Assembly (NCBI RefSeq): GCF_021129235.1 | Contig: NZ_JAJOMA010000006.1 | Location: 47,580 to 111,579 of the forward strand | Direction of reading: 5' to 3' | DNA: 64,000 nucleotides | From: Kineosporia mesophila | Lineage (GTDB): Bacteria > Actinomycetota > Actinomycetes > Actinomycetales > Kineosporiaceae | Part shown: positions 1-7,351 of the stretch, piece after piece | Layout: each line of letters starts with the position of its first letter | Numbering within the stretch: the stretch's first letter is position 1 | Made by a program: the position numbers and the translations under genes | The notes under the pieces: generated by a model | Told to the model about the DNA's origin: nothing | Database searches by the model: none | What the model saw: the letters and a program-made list of their open reading frames with translations, nothing else

Positions 1-2
1 TG

Positions 3-146
3 AACCAGACCCCCTCGGGCAACCAGCTGGTGAGCCAGGTCGATCTGGACTCGCCGGAGGGTACGAAGGTGACCAGTAAGCGCGACGCCGAGGTCAACGG
101 CGCCATCGCCTACTACTCCACCCAGGTGGCCGTCACCGTGAAGTAG
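3..146 (+). CDS. C-terminal end of an unidentified protein (partial)
   Basis: An open frame enters from the left edge and stops with TAG at 144-146, giving 47 visible residues that end in ...YYSTQVAVTVK. The composition (Ser/Thr/Val rich, no hydrophobic stretch) would fit the end of an extracytoplasmic domain, but no family is recognisable. It is followed at once by a strong hairpin and converges with the DNA glycosylase gene. Its reality rests on the uninterrupted frame, the codon use and the terminator right after the stop. Confidence 0.55.
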   Translation, partial: NQTPSGNQLVSQVDLDSPEGTKVTSKRDAEVNGAIAYYSTQVAVTVK

Positions 147-157
147 AACCCCGCAGG

Positions 158-188
158 GAGGCCCCGTTCCGGACCGGAGCGGGGCCTC
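158..188. terminator. Bidirectional hairpin terminator
   Basis: GAGGCCCCG (158-166) pairs perfectly with CGGGGCCTC (180-188) around a 13-nt loop. It sits between two convergent genes (stops at 146 and 192), so it probably ends transcription from both sides. There is no long T-tract, as is usual in high-GC actinobacteria. Confidence 0.75.
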
Positions 189-191
189 TCG

Positions 192-1076
192 CTATTTCAG
201 CAGGCGGGACATCCGGCGGTCGGCGAGGATCTTGCCGCCGGTCTGGCAGGTGGCGCAGTACTGCAGGGACGAGTCGGCGAACGACACCTCGCGCACCACG
301 TCACCGCAAACCGGGCACTTCTCCCCGGTCCGCGCATGCACGGCCAGGCCTGCGCGCTTGGCATCTTTCAGTTCCTTGGCGGGCTTGCCCGCCGCGGCGG
401 CGATCGCCGTGCGCAGCGTGTTCTGCAGTGCCTCGTACAGCGCGGTGACCTGATCGTCGCTCAGCTTGGCGGCCATCGCGAAGGGCGACATCTTCGCGGC
501 GTGCAGCACCTCGTCGCTGTAGGCGTTGCCCACCCCGGCGATCACGCTCTGATCCCGCAGCAGCCCCTTGACCTGCTGGTTGCGGCCGAGGATCAGGGCG
601 AACACGTCACGGGTGAAGGCCTCGTCGAGCGGATCGGGCCCGAGGGTGTGAATGCCGGGCACCTCGTCCGGCGTGCGCACCACGTAGATGGCCAGCCGTT
701 TGCGGGTACCGGCCTCGCTCAGGTCGAAGCCGGGTGTGGACTCGTCGTCCGGATCGTCGAGGTTCGGCGTGAAGCGCACCCGCAGGGCCAGCGGGCTCTT
801 GCCGGGCTTCAGCATCGCCTTGGGCGCGGTGTCGCTCCAGCGCAGCCATCCGGCCCGGGCCAGGTGAAAGATCAGGTGCAGCCCGTCGACGTCGAGATCG
901 AGAAACTTGCCGTGCCGGTTCACCCCGGTCACGGTGAGCCCACCCAGCGCGGTGGGTGGCGGGTCGTAGGTCTTCAGGGCGCTGATCGCACCGATCTCCA
1001 CACCGTTCACGGCACGCCCCACCAGCCGTTCCCGCAGGAATCCGGCGAGGGCCTCGACCTCCGGCAGCTCAGGCAC
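192..1076 (-). CDS. Fpg/Nei-family DNA glycosylase/AP lyase
   Basis: Base-excision repair enzyme of the formamidopyrimidine-DNA glycosylase/endonuclease VIII family, 294 residues. The GTG start at 1076 is chosen because it gives the invariant N-terminus (M)PELPEVE, whose Pro after Met is the catalytic nucleophile and whose following Glu is the acid. A longer upstream reading would bury this Pro and inactivate the enzyme. The HGK near residue 57 matches the conserved beta-hairpin lysine. The C-terminus has a four-Cys zinc finger (CPVC...CATC). The finger contains FADSSLQYC where bacterial Fpg has an Arg-containing R-S-T turn, so lesion preference may differ from classical 8-oxoG Fpg. Convergent with the partial gene on the left and divergent from the secreted-protein/two-component operon. 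Confidence 0.9.
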   Translation of the reverse strand: MPELPEVEALAGFLRERLVGRAVNGVEIGAISALKTYDPPPTALGGLTVTGVNRHGKFLDLDVDGLHLIFHLARAGWLRWSDTAPKAMLKPGKSPLALRVRFTPNLDDPDDESTPGFDLSEAGTRKRLAIYVVRTPDEVPGIHTLGPDPLDEAFTRDVFALILGRNQQVKGLLRDQSVIAGVGNAYSDEVLHAAKMSPFAMAAKLSDDQVTALYEALQNTLRTAIAAAAGKPAKELKDAKRAGLAVHARTGEKCPVCGDVVREVSFADSSLQYCATCQTGGKILADRRMSRLLK

Positions 1077-1125
1077 GTGATCCAGTCTGCATCGACGCAC
1101 CCCCCGCTGTCGCCCCAACCCTCTC

Positions 1126-1149
1126 CGTGATCAGGCAAAGTGCCCCCGG
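1126..1149 (+). repeat. Degenerate copy of the CGTGATCATGCAAA repeat
   Basis: This 24-bp stretch (CGTGATCAGGCAAAG followed by TGCCCCCGG) matches the outer part of the large palindromic elements at 5498 and 57371 at about four fifths of positions. Only one arm is present. It lies in the divergent promoter region between the glycosylase and the secreted acidic protein. Confidence 0.45.
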
Positions 1150-1174
1150 CTCAGGACGGCAGCCGGCCTGGGCA

Positions 1175-1202
1175 GATGAGAACTCTCTCATCCGGCTCTC
1201 AT
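1175..1202 (+). promoter_or_regulatory. Putative operator shared with the 5029 site
   Basis: GATGAGA (1175-1181) and TCTCATC (1186-1192) form a perfect 7-bp inverted repeat with a 4-nt spacer. CTCTCAT also recurs as a direct repeat 11 bp apart (1185, 1196), the helical spacing usual for OmpR-family regulators. Positions 1176-1202 match 5029-5055, upstream of the other small secreted protein, at 22 of 27 bases, with mostly transitions between them. The local OmpR-type response regulator (3167-3835) is the natural candidate binder, which is inference. Confidence 0.5.
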
Positions 1203-1236
1203 CTGCTCTCCCCCTCGCGCCGCGAGGGTGGCTGTC

Positions 1237-1659
1237 ATGCGCCCACGTCACTTGCTCCTGCCCGTCGGCCTGCTGGGCGCGGGAGGTCTGGCCGTGGTCG
1301 CGTTCGCAGCTTCGGCATCCGCCTCCGGTGACACCGACGGCCTGAACACCGACCTGGGCCCGGCCGTGGTCGCGAGCCTCGACGCCTCCGCCGACCCGAC
1401 CCCGGCCAACGGCAACGTCACGCCGGTCAGCACGCCCTCGGCCACCTCTTCCCCGGATGACGACGACTCCGACGACGGCGACGATCACGCCGACAAGGTG
1501 GGGGTGGCGGAGCCCCAGAGCGTGGCGGACGATGACGGTGAGAACGAACCCGACGAGAACGAGCCGGACGAGGACGACCCCGATGAGGACGAGCCGGACG
1601 ACGACGAACCCGACGAGGACGAAGACGGCCCGGACGACGGCGACGATGATGGACGATGA
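1237..1659 (+). CDS. Small secreted acidic (Asp/Glu-repeat) protein
   Basis: 140 residues: a signal peptide (Arg/His, a hydrophobic core, then AASASA) followed by a Thr/Pro/Asp-rich region and a highly acidic tail of DEPDE/DEDEPD-type repeats. No family is recognised; such tails suggest cation binding or a cell-wall spacer. ATG 1237 is preferred over GTG 1228 because GAGGGTGG lies at good spacing before it. The stop overlaps the start of the histidine kinase gene (ATGA at 1656), so it is translationally coupled to the two-component system and may be its accessory or sensed component. Low-complexity coding is conserved in the frame and absent from the other frames as a plausible product. Confidence 0.7.
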   Translation: MRPRHLLLPVGLLGAGGLAVVAFAASASASGDTDGLNTDLGPAVVASLDASADPTPANGNVTPVSTPSATSSPDDDDSDDGDDHADKVGVAEPQSVADDDGENEPDENEPDEDDPDEDEPDDDEPDEDEDGPDDGDDDGR

Positions 1660-3170
1660 CCGCTGTGACCTCGCTGTTTCCCGACCCGCGCCGCGGTTCG
1701 GCCTGGCGTCCCACGATCGGGGTACGCACCCGCATCCTGGCCACCGTGCTCGTGCTGACGGCGCTGGGCATGCTCGGGGCGGGCATCACGATCGTGCTCA
1801 TGCAGCGCGCCTCCCTGAATGAACGGGTGAACGAGGCGCTGAGCACCGAGGTGCAGGAGTTCCGCGACATCGCCGAGCCGGGCAGCGGCGTCCCCACCGA
1901 CCCGTCCACGGGCAAGCCGTTCACGTCCGTCGGGGCCCTTCTGCAGTCGGCTCTTCAGAAACAGGCTCCCGACCGGGACGAGACGTTCCTGACCATGGTG
2001 GGAGGTCGTCCTCAATTCGTGCCCTCCAGCGAGCGCTTCGTGAACCTGGAGGAAGAGCCGGCGCTGGTGGCCGCCGTGGCGGCCCTGCCGGTGGACGCAC
2101 CGGTGCGGTTGCGGGAGATCGACACCCGGGCCGGGCGGATCCGTTACGCGGCCGTGCAGGTGTCGGTGGGTGGCGAGAGCACGGTGGGCAGCTACGTGAT
2201 CGCCCAGTCGCTGGAACGCAATCGCCAGGAGGTCACCCAGATGGCGCAGCGTTTCGCTGTGGTGTCGCTGGTCTCGCTGATCGTGGTCGGAGTGGTGGGC
2301 TGGCTGGTCGCCGGGCGGTTGCTGCGGCCCCTGCGTCATCTGCGCACCACCGCCGAGCGGATCTCGCACAACGACCTCACGGAGCGCATCGAGGTCACCG
2401 GCACGGATGACATCAGCGAGATCGCGGTGACGTTCAACCGCATGCTCGACCGTCTGGAGCACGCGTTCCGGACCCAGCAGGAGTTCCTGGACGATGCCGG
2501 GCACGAGCTGAAGACGCCGATCACGATCATCCGGGGGCATCTGGAGCTGATGGCCGCGAACGACCCGGCCGACGTCGAGGAGACCCGTGCGCTGGTACTG
2601 GACGAGCTCGACCGGATGGCCCGGCTGGTGCAGGACCTGATCCTGCTGGCCCAGACGAAACGTCCCGACTTCGTCCGCCGGGAACCGGTCGCCGTGGACG
2701 AGCTGATGACCGATGTGCTGGAGAAGGCCGTGGGGCTGGCCGAGCGGGAGTGGCGGCTGGACGAGCAGACGCCGGCCTGGATCGACGCCGACCCCCAGCG
2801 CATCACCCAGGGACTGCTCCAACTGGCTCACAACGCGGTGAAGTACACGACCCCTGGTCAGGTGATCGCCTTCGGCAGCCGGGCCGAGGGCCGGACGGTG
2901 CATCTGTGGGTGCGCGACAGCGGGCCCGGGGTTTCAGCAAAGGACGCGGAACGCATCTTCGAGCGGTTCGGTCGCGGTGGTGACGCGCGCCGGATGGAGG
3001 GCTCCGGACTGGGTCTGTCCATCGTCGGCGCGATCGCCGCGGCTCACGAGGGCTCGGTGGCGCTGACCTCGCCGCCGGGTGAACCCGGCGCGGTGTTCAC
3101 CCTGACCGTCCCCCGGGCGCCGGTTCCGGCGTCCGCCCAGACCATTCCCCTCGTACAGGAGGTGCCGTGA
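1656..3170 (+). CDS. Sensor histidine kinase (HAMP-HisKA-HATPase)
   Basis: Membrane sensor kinase, 504 residues. TM1 is at about residues 25-49, an extracytoplasmic domain of about 145 residues follows, TM2 is at about 198-222, then a HAMP linker, a HisKA domain with the H-box HELKTP (His283), and a HATPase_c domain with N-box (AHNAVKY), DSGPG and GSGLGLS. It autophosphorylates and passes phosphate to the response regulator encoded next. The gene overlaps the acidic protein upstream (ATGA) and the regulator downstream (GTGA at 3167-3170). The periplasmic sensing domain is not recognisable by eye. Confidence 0.93.
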   Translation: MTAVTSLFPDPRRGSAWRPTIGVRTRILATVLVLTALGMLGAGITIVLMQRASLNERVNEALSTEVQEFRDIAEPGSGVPTDPSTGKPFTSVGALLQSALQKQAPDRDETFLTMVGGRPQFVPSSERFVNLEEEPALVAAVAALPVDAPVRLREIDTRAGRIRYAAVQVSVGGESTVGSYVIAQSLERNRQEVTQMAQRFAVVSLVSLIVVGVVGWLVAGRLLRPLRHLRTTAERISHNDLTERIEVTGTDDISEIAVTFNRMLDRLEHAFRTQQEFLDDAGHELKTPITIIRGHLELMAANDPADVEETRALVLDELDRMARLVQDLILLAQTKRPDFVRREPVAVDELMTDVLEKAVGLAEREWRLDEQTPAWIDADPQRITQGLLQLAHNAVKYTTPGQVIAFGSRAEGRTVHLWVRDSGPGVSAKDAERIFERFGRGGDARRMEGSGLGLSIVGAIAAAHEGSVALTSPPGEPGAVFTLTVPRAPVPASAQTIPLVQEVP

Positions 3171-3835
3171 ACCGGATCCTGGTGGCGGAGGACGAGGACC
3201 GCATCGCCTCGTTCGTCTCGAAAGGCCTGCGTGCGGCCGGCTTCACCCCGACGGTGGTCGATGACGGCGTCAGCGCGCTGGATTATGCGAGCAGTGGTGA
3301 ATTCGACCTGCTGGTGCTGGACATCGGCCTGCCCGGTCTGGACGGGTTCGAGGTGCTCAAGCGCCTGCGGGCGAATCGGAGCACGCTGCCGGTGATCATT
3401 CTGACCGCGCGGCAGTCGATCACCGACACCGTGGCCGGCCTGGAGGGAGGGGCGGACGACTACATGTCCAAGCCGTTCCGGTTCGAGGAACTACTGGCCC
3501 GCATCCGGTTGCGCCTGCGGGAGGATCCGCGCGAGCCCGAGCTCACCGTGCTCACGCACGGCGCGCTGGCGCTCGACCTGCGCAGCCGCCGGGCCGCGGT
3601 CGAGGGTAGGACAGTTGAATTGTCCGCACGTGAGTTCGCGCTGGCCGAGACCTTTGTCCGACATCCTGGACAAGTACTCAGCCGGGAACAGCTACTCAGT
3701 CACGTATGGGGTTACGACTTCGACCCGGGCTCGAACGTGGTCGATGTCTATGTGCGTTACCTGCGCAAGAAGCTCGGCGTGCAGTGGTTCGAGACCGTGC
3801 GGGGCATGGGATACCGACTCGTCGAGGTGGCCTGA
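3167..3835 (+). CDS. OmpR/PhoB-family response regulator
   Basis: 222 residues: a receiver domain with the acidic pocket EDED, phosphoacceptor Asp52 (LDIGLPGLDG) and the conserved Lys (SKPF), then a winged-helix trans_reg_C domain (ELSAREFAL..., ending in TVRGMGYRL). GTG start inside the stop of the kinase gene. Partner of the kinase at 1656. The shared element upstream of the genes at 1237 and 5124 is its most likely target, which would make the system autoregulated. Confidence 0.93.
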   Translation: MNRILVAEDEDRIASFVSKGLRAAGFTPTVVDDGVSALDYASSGEFDLLVLDIGLPGLDGFEVLKRLRANRSTLPVIILTARQSITDTVAGLEGGADDYMSKPFRFEELLARIRLRLREDPREPELTVLTHGALALDLRSRRAAVEGRTVELSAREFALAETFVRHPGQVLSREQLLSHVWGYDFDPGSNVVDVYVRYLRKKLGVQWFETVRGMGYRLVEVA

Positions 3836-3837
3836 TC

Positions 3838-5025
3838 ATGGCGCTGGACATGCTGACCGGACCGGATGCGGGCGAGCTGCTGGAAGCGGCCCTCTCCACC
3901 GCGGGCGGGCACCTGGAAGACTGGCGGGTCACCCAGGTCGATCATCGAGGTGAGGTCACCACGGTCGCCTATCAGGCGACGGTCCAGTGGCCGTCGGGGC
4001 GTACGGACGACGTGCTCGGCGCATCTTCTCTCGCACCGGAGGACGAACCGCCTCAGGTACCGGGAGCCCTCACCCTCTCGGACGGCGAGAACCGGGTCTG
4101 CGTGTGGCGTCTGCCCGACGATCCGGGCCTGCCCGGCCTGACCACGGCGATGCAGGCTCCCGCCCTGACCGAACTGCTGCGCTCGTTCGGGATCAACCCC
4201 GGCGGCCTGCGCACCGATCTGGTCTCCTACCGCCCGAAACGCCGCGCGGTGATCCGGATCAGCGCGGCCGGCGGGGTGATCTACGCCAAAGTGCTGCCGC
4301 CCGGCGACGTCGAGGCCCTCCACCGGCGTCACGAAATGCTCTACAGAGCCGGAGTTCCCGTACCCCACAGCCTGGGCTGGACCGGTGACGGGCTGCTGGT
4401 GCTGGAGAACCTGCCGGGCACCCCGCTGCGCCGCCGCCTGACGTCGGCCGAGGCTGCCCTGCCCGACCCGCACGACGTGCTGTCGGTGCTGGACCGCCTG
4501 CCCACAGCGGTGCTCGGCCTGAACCGGCGCCGGCCCTGGAGCCGTCGAGCCCCGCAGTACGCCGAACTGATCGGCCACGCCCTGCCCACCGAGGCCGAGC
4601 GGGCCCGGCAACTGGCCCTCGTCGTCGCCGCCGGCCTGAAAGACACTGACCTGGGCTCTGATCCGACGCACGGCGACTTCTACGAGGCCCAGCTGACGGT
4701 CGATCACGCGGGCCGCATCGTCGGCCTGCTCGACGTGGACACGGTCGGGCCCGGCTGCCGTGCCGACGACCTGGCCACCGCCCTGGCCCACTGCGAGGCC
4801 CTGGCCCTGAGCTCCCCCCGCCACGCCGACCGCTCGTACGCCATGTCCCGGCTCTGGGGGCCGGTCTTCGAGCAGCGGGTCGACGCCGACCAGCTCCGGC
4901 TGCGCACGGCCGGTGTCCTGATGAGCCTGGCCACCGGCCCGCACCGGGTACAGCGCCCGCAATGGCAGTCCGCCACCACCCGCCTGCTCGACCGGATGGA
5001 AGGCATCCTCCAGAACCGCTCCTGA
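3838..5025 (+). CDS. Aminoglycoside-phosphotransferase-fold kinase
   Basis: 395 residues starting two bases after the response-regulator stop, so probably the last gene of the operon. The APH/choline-kinase catalytic signature is seen as HGDFYEAQL (HGD catalytic loop) and LDVDTVGPG (metal-binding DxD). The usual Asn of HGDxxxxN is replaced by Gln. The N-terminal about 100 residues look like a separate small domain. The substrate is unknown: APH-fold enzymes phosphorylate antibiotics, sugars, choline or homoserine, and nothing here decides between them. Resistance is possible but unsupported. Confidence 0.75.
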   Translation: MALDMLTGPDAGELLEAALSTAGGHLEDWRVTQVDHRGEVTTVAYQATVQWPSGRTDDVLGASSLAPEDEPPQVPGALTLSDGENRVCVWRLPDDPGLPGLTTAMQAPALTELLRSFGINPGGLRTDLVSYRPKRRAVIRISAAGGVIYAKVLPPGDVEALHRRHEMLYRAGVPVPHSLGWTGDGLLVLENLPGTPLRRRLTSAEAALPDPHDVLSVLDRLPTAVLGLNRRRPWSRRAPQYAELIGHALPTEAERARQLALVVAAGLKDTDLGSDPTHGDFYEAQLTVDHAGRIVGLLDVDTVGPGCRADDLATALAHCEALALSSPRHADRSYAMSRLWGPVFEQRVDADQLRLRTAGVLMSLATGPHRVQRPQWQSATTRLLDRMEGILQNRS

Positions 5026-5028
5026 AAC

Positions 5029-5055
5029 ATGAGAGCCCTTTCACCCGGCTCTCCT
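5029..5055 (+). promoter_or_regulatory. Second copy of the shared putative operator
   Basis: Matches 1176-1202 at 22 of 27 positions. It contains the perfect inverted repeat GAGAGCC (5031-5037) / GGCTCTC (5047-5053). It lies just after the stop of the APH-like gene and 69 bp before the ATG of the second secreted protein, so it could act as an operator, as a terminator hairpin for the upstream operon, or as both. Confidence 0.5.
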
Positions 5056-5123
5056 GAAGGCCTCACCTGCACTCGGGAAAGTAGTTCTCACAAGGACATC
5101 CGAGAGCAGCGGAGGGAAACATC

Positions 5124-5480
5124 ATGAAGGTCCGGAAGAACTGGGTCATCGTCGGAACCGCGGCCGTGCTGGGCGTGAGCGCCGCCACCGCGGGCGCCGC
5201 GATGGCCGAGAGCACCCCCGACCTGAAGGACCGCGCCCAGGTGACCACCAGCGCGACCCAGCCGGCCACGGCCGACCCGAGCACGACGTCCTCCAACCAG
5301 GATGCCGACGCTCTCGACACGGCCAACACCAGCAACACCGCCGACACCCCGAACGACCAGGACAACACCCCGAACACCCCCAACGACGTTGACACCTCGA
5401 ACGACACCAACACGGCCAACGACGTCAACACCCCGAACACCCCGAACACCCCGAACACCCCGAACACCCCGAACGACTGA
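5124..5480 (+). CDS. Small secreted Asn/Thr/Pro/Asp-repeat protein
   Basis: 118 residues: a clear signal peptide (basic start MKVRK, hydrophobic core, AAMA cleavage region) and a low-complexity mature part that ends in NTP repeats. A good RBS (GGAGG, 5111-5115) precedes the ATG. No family is recognised. It resembles the acidic protein at 1237 in design (short secreted, disordered, Asp-rich) and shares the upstream element, so the two are probably co-regulated outputs of the two-component system. The 3' end is built of 9-bp tandem repeats. Confidence 0.75.
   Translation: MKVRKNWVIVGTAAVLGVSAATAGAAMAESTPDLKDRAQVTTSATQPATADPSTTSSNQDADALDTANTSNTADTPNDQDNTPNTPNDVDTSNDTNTANDVNTPNTPNTPNTPNTPND
5427..5471 (+). 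repeat. Five tandem copies of a 9-bp unit
   Basis: AACACCCCG is repeated five times without change and encodes Asn-Thr-Pro units. Because the unit is a multiple of three, copy-number change would lengthen or shorten the secreted tail without shifting frame. Confidence 0.9.
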
Positions 5481-5497
5481 CACCCCCCAAACCCCGC

Positions 5498-5580
5498 CGT
5501 GATCATGCAAAACCTCCCCGGAGTTCTAGAACTGTAAGGCTAAGAGTTCTAGAACTCCGGGGAGGTTTTGCATGATCACG
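5498..5580. repeat. Large palindromic element, copy A (36-bp perfect arms)
   Basis: The left arm 5498-5533 and right arm 5545-5580 are exact reverse complements over 36 bp, separated by an 11-nt loop. Each arm starts with CGTGATCATGCAAAACCT, continues CCCCGG and ends in GTTCTAGAACT, which is itself palindromic. It follows the stop at 5480 by 17 bp and could terminate transcription, but it has no T-tract. The sequence recurs at 57371-57453, 60968-61003 and in weaker forms elsewhere, so it is a dispersed repeat rather than an ordinary terminator. Confidence 0.95.
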
Positions 5581-5682
5581 AAGGAGTGGGCGGGGAGATA
5601 GCGGTGGGTGGACGGTTCCGGCGACTGGTCATCGACTAGCCTCACGGGCGAGGAAACGCGTCCCGCGCTGTCAGGAGGAGTC

Positions 5683-7326
5683 ATGCCACACGACCGGGCC
5701 GGATCGCCGGCTCTGCCGGAAGATCTGATCGACGTCGCACACGTCGTGACCAGCTACTACACGATTACGCCCGACCCGTCCGAGGCCGGGCAGAAGGTCT
5801 CCTTCGGCACTTCCGGGCACCGCGGCAGCAGTCTGAGCGGCTCGTTCAACGAAGCGCACATCGTGGCCACCACGCAGGCCATCTGCGATTACCGCACCGG
5901 GCAGAACATCGCCGGGCCGCTGTTCATCGGCCGCGACACGCACGCTCTCTCCGAGCCGGCCTGGGCGAGTGCGCTGGAGGTGCTGGCCGCCAACGGCGTC
6001 CGCACGCTCATCGACGACCGCAACGGCTACACGCCCACCCCGGCCGTGTCGCACGCGATCCTCACCTACAACCGGGGCCGGGCCACCGACGACTCCGGCC
6101 GGGCCGACGGCATTGTCGTCACGCCGTCCCACAACCCGCCCGCCGACGGTGGTTTCAAGTACAACCCGCCGCACGGCGGCCCCGCCGACACCGACGCCAC
6201 CGGCTGGATCGCGAACCGCGCCAATGAGCTTCTGGTTGCGAAACTATCCGGGGTGAAGCGCATTCCGTTCGACCGGGCGGTGAAGGCGGAGACCACCGGC
6301 ACGTACGACTTCCTCGGCACCTACGTCGACGACCTGCCGAACATCCTCGACCTGGATGCGATCCGCGAGCACGGGCTGCACATCGGCGCCGACCCGCTGG
6401 GCGGTGCGGCGGTGGCCTACTGGGGCGAGATCGCACAGCGGCACGGGCTCCACCTCGACGTGGTGAACCCGCTGGTCGACTCCACCTTCCGGTTCATGAC
6501 GCTGGACTGGGACGGCAAGATCCGGATGGACTGCTCGTCACCGTCGGCGATGGCCTCGCTGATCGGCGCGAAAGACCAGTACGACCTGGCCACGGGCAAC
6601 GACGCGGACTCCGACCGGCACGGCATCGTCACGCCGGACGGCGGGCTGATGAACCCGAACCACTACCTCGCGGTGGCGATCAGCTACCTGTTCGGATCGC
6701 GCACGGGATGGTCCACTGACGCCGGCATCGGCAAGACCCTGGTGTCGTCGTCGATGATCGACCGGGTGGCCGCCGACCTGGGCCGCAAGCTCGTCGAGGT
6801 GCCGGTCGGCTTCAAGTGGTTCGTGCCGGGCCTGCTCGACGGATCCGTCGGGTTCGGCGGCGAGGAATCGGCGGGCGCGTCGTTCCTGCGCAAGGACGGC
6901 ACCGCCTGGACCACCGACAAGGACGGCATTCTGCTCGCCCTGCTGGCCAGCGAGATCACCGTGAAGACCGGTAAGACGCCGAGCCAGTTGTACGCGGAGC
7001 TGGTGGAGAAGCACGGTGACCCGGTGTACGCGCGCATCGACGCCCCTGCGAGCCGGGAACAGAAAGCCGTTCTGGCCAAGTTGTCGCCGGAGCAGGTCAC
7101 CGCCACCGAGCTGGCCGGCGAACCGATCACGGCGACGCTCACCGCGGCGCCGGGCAATGGCGCGGCGATCGGCGGCCTCAAGGTCACCACCGAGAGCGCC
7201 TGGTTCGCCGCGCGCCCCTCCGGTACCGAGGACGTGTACAAGATCTACGCCGAGTCCTACCGAGGCCCCGAGCACCTCGCTCAGGTGCAGCAGGCAGCGA
7301 AGGACCTGGTGTCAGAGGTCCTTTAG
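5683..7326 (+). CDS. pgm: Phosphoglucomutase (alpha-D-glucose specific)
   Basis: 547 residues, the full length of the bacterial Pgm family. It interconverts glucose-1-phosphate and glucose-6-phosphate and so links glycolysis to glycogen, trehalose and wall-sugar nucleotides. The active-site phosphoserine loop TPSHNP (Ser149), metal loop DADSDRHG, sugar-binding GEESAG and phosphate-binding [10 protein letters not shown] are all present. Start ATG 5683 is supported by AGGAGGAG at 5673-5680. Monocistronic or loosely coupled to the FAD oxidoreductase that follows 25 bp later. Confidence 0.95.
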   Translation: MPHDRAGSPALPEDLIDVAHVVTSYYTITPDPSEAGQKVSFGTSGHRGSSLSGSFNEAHIVATTQAICDYRTGQNIAGPLFIGRDTHALSEPAWASALEVLAANGVRTLIDDRNGYTPTPAVSHAILTYNRGRATDDSGRADGIVVTPSHNPPADGGFKYNPPHGGPADTDATGWIANRANELLVAKLSGVKRIPFDRAVKAETTGTYDFLGTYVDDLPNILDLDAIREHGLHIGADPLGGAAVAYWGEIAQRHGLHLDVVNPLVDSTFRFMTLDWDGKIRMDCSSPSAMASLIGAKDQYDLATGNDADSDRHGIVTPDGGLMNPNHYLAVAISYLFGSRTGWSTDAGIGKTLVSSSMIDRVAADLGRKLVEVPVGFKWFVPGLLDGSVGFGGEESAGASFLRKDGTAWTTDKDGILLALLASEITVKTGKTPSQLYAELVEKHGDPVYARIDAPASREQKAVLAKLSPEQVTATELAGEPITATLTAAPGNGAAIGGLKVTTESAWFAARPSGTEDVYKIYAESYRGPEHLAQVQQAAKDLVSEVL

Positions 7327-7351
7327 AGAACTAGCGAGAACCAGGCAGAAG

